Shown piece after piece: positions 60,896 to 64,000 of a stretch of 64,000 nt of DNA. The stretch lies in assembly GCA_907163375.1 (NCBI GenBank), contig CAJQUW010001851.1, positions 108,501 through 172,500 of the forward strand. The letters are read 5' to 3'. Source of the stretch: Prostheceraeus crozeri (lineage: Eukaryota; Platyhelminthes; Polycladida; Euryleptidae). Each line of letters begins with the position of its first letter. Position 1 is the first letter of the stretch. The notes beneath the pieces are model-generated. The model was not told the origin of the DNA. It saw only the letters and a list, made by a program, of their open reading frames with translations, and did not search any database. A program made the position numbers and the translations under genes.

Positions 60896-61948
60896 ATGAG
60901 TGCGGCACCAACAACCCCGATAACTGATCAACCAACATCTCCTGCATCCCAATTTGCAAAGCTTGAAATTTTGTGTGAGAAATGCGAGAAAGTAGTCCCA
61001 ACAGACAGCTCTCTTGAATGCAAAAAGTGCAACACACTTTGGCACTTTAGTTGCACTGACCTCCCACCGTTTGAAGTTGTGAAGTATTACAAAGAGAACC
61101 TATATCATAGAAAATTTGCATGCTCAAAATGCATTGAGAAGATACATCCTCAAGAATTTGCCATGGTAAAGGATCAAATGAATAGCTATGATGGCAATTC
61201 TACTCTTCTCAGCGAATACAAGAAACGCTTGCAGGTGAAACAAAACGAAATGATTGAGCTGGTTCAAAACCTCGACAGAGCCCTGGAGGAGAAAAACAAA
61301 TTGGAAGAAGAAGTATTGCAATTGAGCAGAAAAAATGAAACTATGATCCTCTCATTAAATATGTACGAGACACAACTAGCCGAATTTGAAGAAAAGGAGA
61401 GATCGAGAAAAGATCAAGGCTCAGAGCAACAGAATACGGATAGCAGCAACAAAGAAGTACTCACATTACTACGAAAGCAAAAAGAAGATACAAGAAGTGA
61501 ACTGACGGTAATAAAACATCTGATCGACGATATAAGAATAACGGTGGATAGCAAACCCTACAATCAGATTCCACAGCCGATCCAGCATCCTCCTCACCAA
61601 CATTATAGGCAAGCAATCCCCCGCAATCATTACAGACAACAGAGAAGACCACCACCGAAGTGCTATTCCTGCGGACGAATCGGGCATATCGCTCGAAACT
61701 GTTATAGCTCCAGACAATCCGGAAGATGGACCAGGAATAACAGGGGCAATTTCCGCGGACCTCAACATCCAACCTATCCGCAGCATCCGACATATTACCA
61801 ATACTCGCAGCAGCATCAGCATCCACAGCCATATCAACAACCTTTTCAACAACATCATTTCCCAATTGTGAACAATCATCCTGCAGCTCAGCCAGGTAAC
61901 CTCTATCCGAACTATAACATGCATTCGTCAATGCAACCTTTTGTTTAA
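60896..61948 (+). CDS. LINE ORF1 protein: PHD-like zinc finger, coiled coil, CCHC knuckle
   Basis: 350 codons from the ATG at 60896, which has A at position -3; the frame is open further upstream. Residues 27-79 have C-x2-C, C-x2-C, H-x2-C and C-x2-C spacing, a PHD-like zinc finger. Residues of about 105-170 form a Glu/Lys-rich predicted coiled coil (EEKNKLEEEVLQLSRKNE). A CCHC knuckle lies at C256, C259, H264 and C269 (CYSCGRIGHIARNC). The tail is rich in Gln, His and Pro. LINE ORF1 proteins bind the element RNA and act as chaperones; PHD-type fingers occur in ORF1 of some CR1-group LINEs. It overlaps ORF2 and no stop or frameshift breaks it. Confidence 0.88.
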   Translation: MSAAPTTPITDQPTSPASQFAKLEILCEKCEKVVPTDSSLECKKCNTLWHFSCTDLPPFEVVKYYKENLYHRKFACSKCIEKIHPQEFAMVKDQMNSYDGNSTLLSEYKKRLQVKQNEMIELVQNLDRALEEKNKLEEEVLQLSRKNETMILSLNMYETQLAEFEEKERSRKDQGSEQQNTDSSNKEVLTLLRKQKEDTRSELTVIKHLIDDIRITVDSKPYNQIPQPIQHPPHQHYRQAIPRNHYRQQRRPPPKCYSCGRIGHIARNCYSSRQSGRWTRNNRGNFRGPQHPTYPQHPTYYQYSQQHQHPQPYQQPFQQHHFPIVNNHPAAQPGNLYPNYNMHSSMQPFV

Positions 61949-64000
61949 CATAGACGAACGAGGAGAGGAGGCGCCTAAGATAGGAGAAAATTGTGGTAAG
62001 AGCAACAAGACATTAAAAATTTATTATACTAACATCAACGGATTAAATGTTAATAAGCTTCATGACTCTGATATGATCAAAGATATACAAGACACTGATA
62101 TCGTCTGTTTTACTGAAACTCACTTAAATGAAAATGCATCTCTAAATTTAGCGATAAATAATTTTGATGTTATAGAAACGTTCTGTAAAAATAAGAATAA
62201 TTTTGGAAGACAAATTAAAGGAGTGAGCTTGTATTATAGAAATGAGCAAAACAGACTAAATATAGAAAAATTGGCTGCTGAAAATGGAGACCTGATAATT
62301 ATAAAGATGTTAAGTAGTGAATGGAAAGAATTGAAAGAAATATTTCTTATCCTTTGCTACCGAGAAAGCAGAGAGTCAAAATACGCTGACAAAAATTTCT
62401 TAAATAAAATAAAGGAATATATAAAGACATTCCAGATGAAGAACGTCATCATGTTGGGAGATCTCAATAGCAGAATCGGTAAATTAAATGACAACGAACA
62501 TATGAATCTCCCCACCAGAAAATCTGAAGATTTAATAATAAATAAACAAGGCAGAGAAATGATAGAGTTTTGCAATGAAAATTGTCTTGTTATAGCAAAC
62601 GGTAGATATGATACCGGAAAACATACTTTCTGTAGAATTCAAAAGGAGAAGAACTATAAGTCCGTCATCGACTATTTGATCATATCAGAATCCATGATAG
62701 AAAAATTAAAGGCCTTTGAAATTTTAGAACCTAAACTATTTACGGATCACAGACCTTTGCAGATAAAATTTGATATAGAAACAAAAACATCGATGAGGAC
62801 TAATTCAGTCAGACATAGGTATAATATCAATCAAGCAATTAAACCATTTAAAATGATCACAAATCATGATTCAAATAAATTTAATGAAGCTCTAATAGCA
62901 AAAAGTGCAACACTAATCAAAAAGATAAATGAAGAAAAACCAAATTCAATAGAAATATATAATTATCTGATTAGCGCATGTAAAGAAATATGTATCAAAG
63001 CAGAACCGAATAGACAAATAACATATTCTAAAGATACAAGAAATCTTCGTAAAACTTACAATGCTGCTATCGAAACTTATAAACAAAATTCAACAGAGGA
63101 AAATCTACATTCTCTGCTACGAAAAAAGAAACAGTACAACAAAAACTTAAAATCAGAGAAACGAAATTTGCAAAAGTTGAAATTATCTGAACTTCAAAAT
63201 GCGAAAACAAACAATGACTCGAAAAAATATTGGGAACTGTTGAATAAAAGTAGACCTAAGAAAAGTAAAAAAGTCAAAAGTAAATTAACCGCAGAAAATT
63301 TTAGAGACTATCTTGAAGATAGAAATCAACAATTTATGCAATCAAAAGTCAATCAAAATGAAATTAATCCTCATCTATGCACAAAAATCGAAGATAGCTC
63401 TCTAAATAAAAAAATCACTTTAATGGAAATTGAAAGAGCAGTTAAATTAACAAAAAATTCTAAATCCAGTGGCCCAGACAAAATAATATATGAAATGTTT
63501 AAGAACAATCCAAATCAAATAAAGGTGCTTGAAGTACTTTTCAACAACATCTTGCATGATAAAACCACTCCATGGGAATTAAGCTGGACAACTCCCATCT
63601 TTAAGAAAGGAGACAAAAATGATGTGAACTCATATCGATGCTTAAATTTATCATCATGTATTGAGAAGATTCTAACGAAGATACTGAACGATAGACTACA
63701 TACTTGGATAGATAAATACAGATTACTTCATGAATCTCAAACTGGGTTCCGAAGAGAACACTCAACCATAGATAATATCTGGATGATCCGAGAAATTATT
63801 CAAATTCATAAAAATGACAGACAGCCCCTTTACATATGTTTCATTGATCTTTCAAAGGCTTTTGATTCAATTCCTAAATTTCATTTAATCAACAAATTAA
63901 GAGCTATTATACCGAAAGGCGACTATTTGTCCTTAATGGAAAATATAATAAATAATAAAAAATACAAAATATTATTTGATGGAAAAGAAAGTGGAGAATT
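61872..64000 (+). CDS. LINE ORF2: APE endonuclease and reverse transcriptase (partial)
   Basis: Read by hand, this frame has no stop from 61872 to the window edge (about 709 codons). Endonuclease blocks appear in order: IYYTNINGLN, FTETHL (catalytic Glu), MLGDLNSRIG, SVIDYLIIS and TDHRPL (catalytic His). The reverse transcriptase starts near 63420 with SSGPDKIIYEMF, then TPIFKKGDKNDVNSYRCLNL, TGFRREHSTIDN and CFIDLSKAFDSIP (motif A, with its catalytic Asp). Motif C falls outside the window. The first ATG in this frame (62073) lies after the first endonuclease block, so translation probably starts without a usual AUG, by reinitiation or frameshift in the ORF1 overlap (61872-61948). Confidence 0.9.

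Larger units (their letters stand above)
60790..64000 (+). mobile_element. LINE with ORF1 and ORF2, cut by the window edge
   Basis: Contains ORF1 (60896-61948) and an overlapping ORF2 open to base 64000 with endonuclease and the first part of the reverse transcriptase. Neither frame is broken within the window, so this may be a young, near full-length copy. The short 5' untranslated part begins after the AG microsatellite. The 3' half is outside the window. Confidence 0.85.

Noticed and set aside
61461-61931. Minus-strand frames of 151 and 156 codons
   Set aside because: Antisense shadows of LINE ORF1, caused by its Gln/His/Pro-rich codons.

Overview
This 64-kb window looks like non-coding DNA from an invertebrate animal genome: AT-rich, with spliced host exons and a dense load of transposable elements. 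Species is not determinable from the sequence alone. I recognise only two host exons with confidence, both on the minus strand: an N-terminal exon of a PDE5-like cyclic-GMP phosphodiesterase (14352-14718) and a phase 1-1 EGF-like module exon (59381-59569). No tRNA, rRNA, operon, CRISPR array or prokaryotic gene was seen.

Layout. 1-3781: nothing recognised. 3782-5603: tandem 240-bp repeat carrying a hammerhead ribozyme, split by a 5'-truncated LINE. 9293-9426: second copy of the ribozyme repeat. 12302-12515: LINE 3' end. 13580-14288: non-autonomous hAT element with a perfect 8-bp target duplication, in the intron next to the PDE exon. 15585-20668: decayed LINE interrupted by a Penelope-like element (PLE-1, 16521-19148) that has a 763-bp inverted copy of its own 3' end. 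24579-26890: a second Penelope-like element (PLE-2) lying in a TA tract that continues into the tail of a minus-strand LINE. 30084-30668: a repeat fragment and another LINE fragment. 34799-36333: a foldback-like element with 173-bp tandem repeats and an internal hairpin. 43285-46210: remains of a Ty3/Gypsy-type LTR element, a fossil. 47530-48250: third Penelope-like fragment (PLE-3). 48298-48974: second hAT element with a perfect 8-bp target duplication. 49821-50141: third ribozyme repeat, a tandem dimer. 51690-58205: a block of inverted-repeat DNA elements, including a PIF/Harbinger-like element, three copies of one MITE family, and a pogo-like element nested in one of them. 60896-64000: a LINE whose ORF1 and ORF2 are open to the window edge.

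How the pieces relate. The most interesting signal is the association of (i) three dispersed copies of a roughly 240-bp repeat, two arranged as tandem dimers, each with a type I hammerhead ribozyme core, and (ii) three Penelope-like elements whose 3' regions carry hammerhead-like motifs. This matches the known idea of animal retrozymes, small ribozyme-bearing non-autonomous retroelements thought to be circularised as RNA and copied by Penelope-like reverse transcriptases. The assignment here is inference from motifs read by eye. The nested insertions give a relative order: ribozyme repeat before LINE at 3.9-5.5 kb; LINE before PLE-1 at 15.6-20.7 kb; MITE copy C before the pogo-like element at 56.4 kb.
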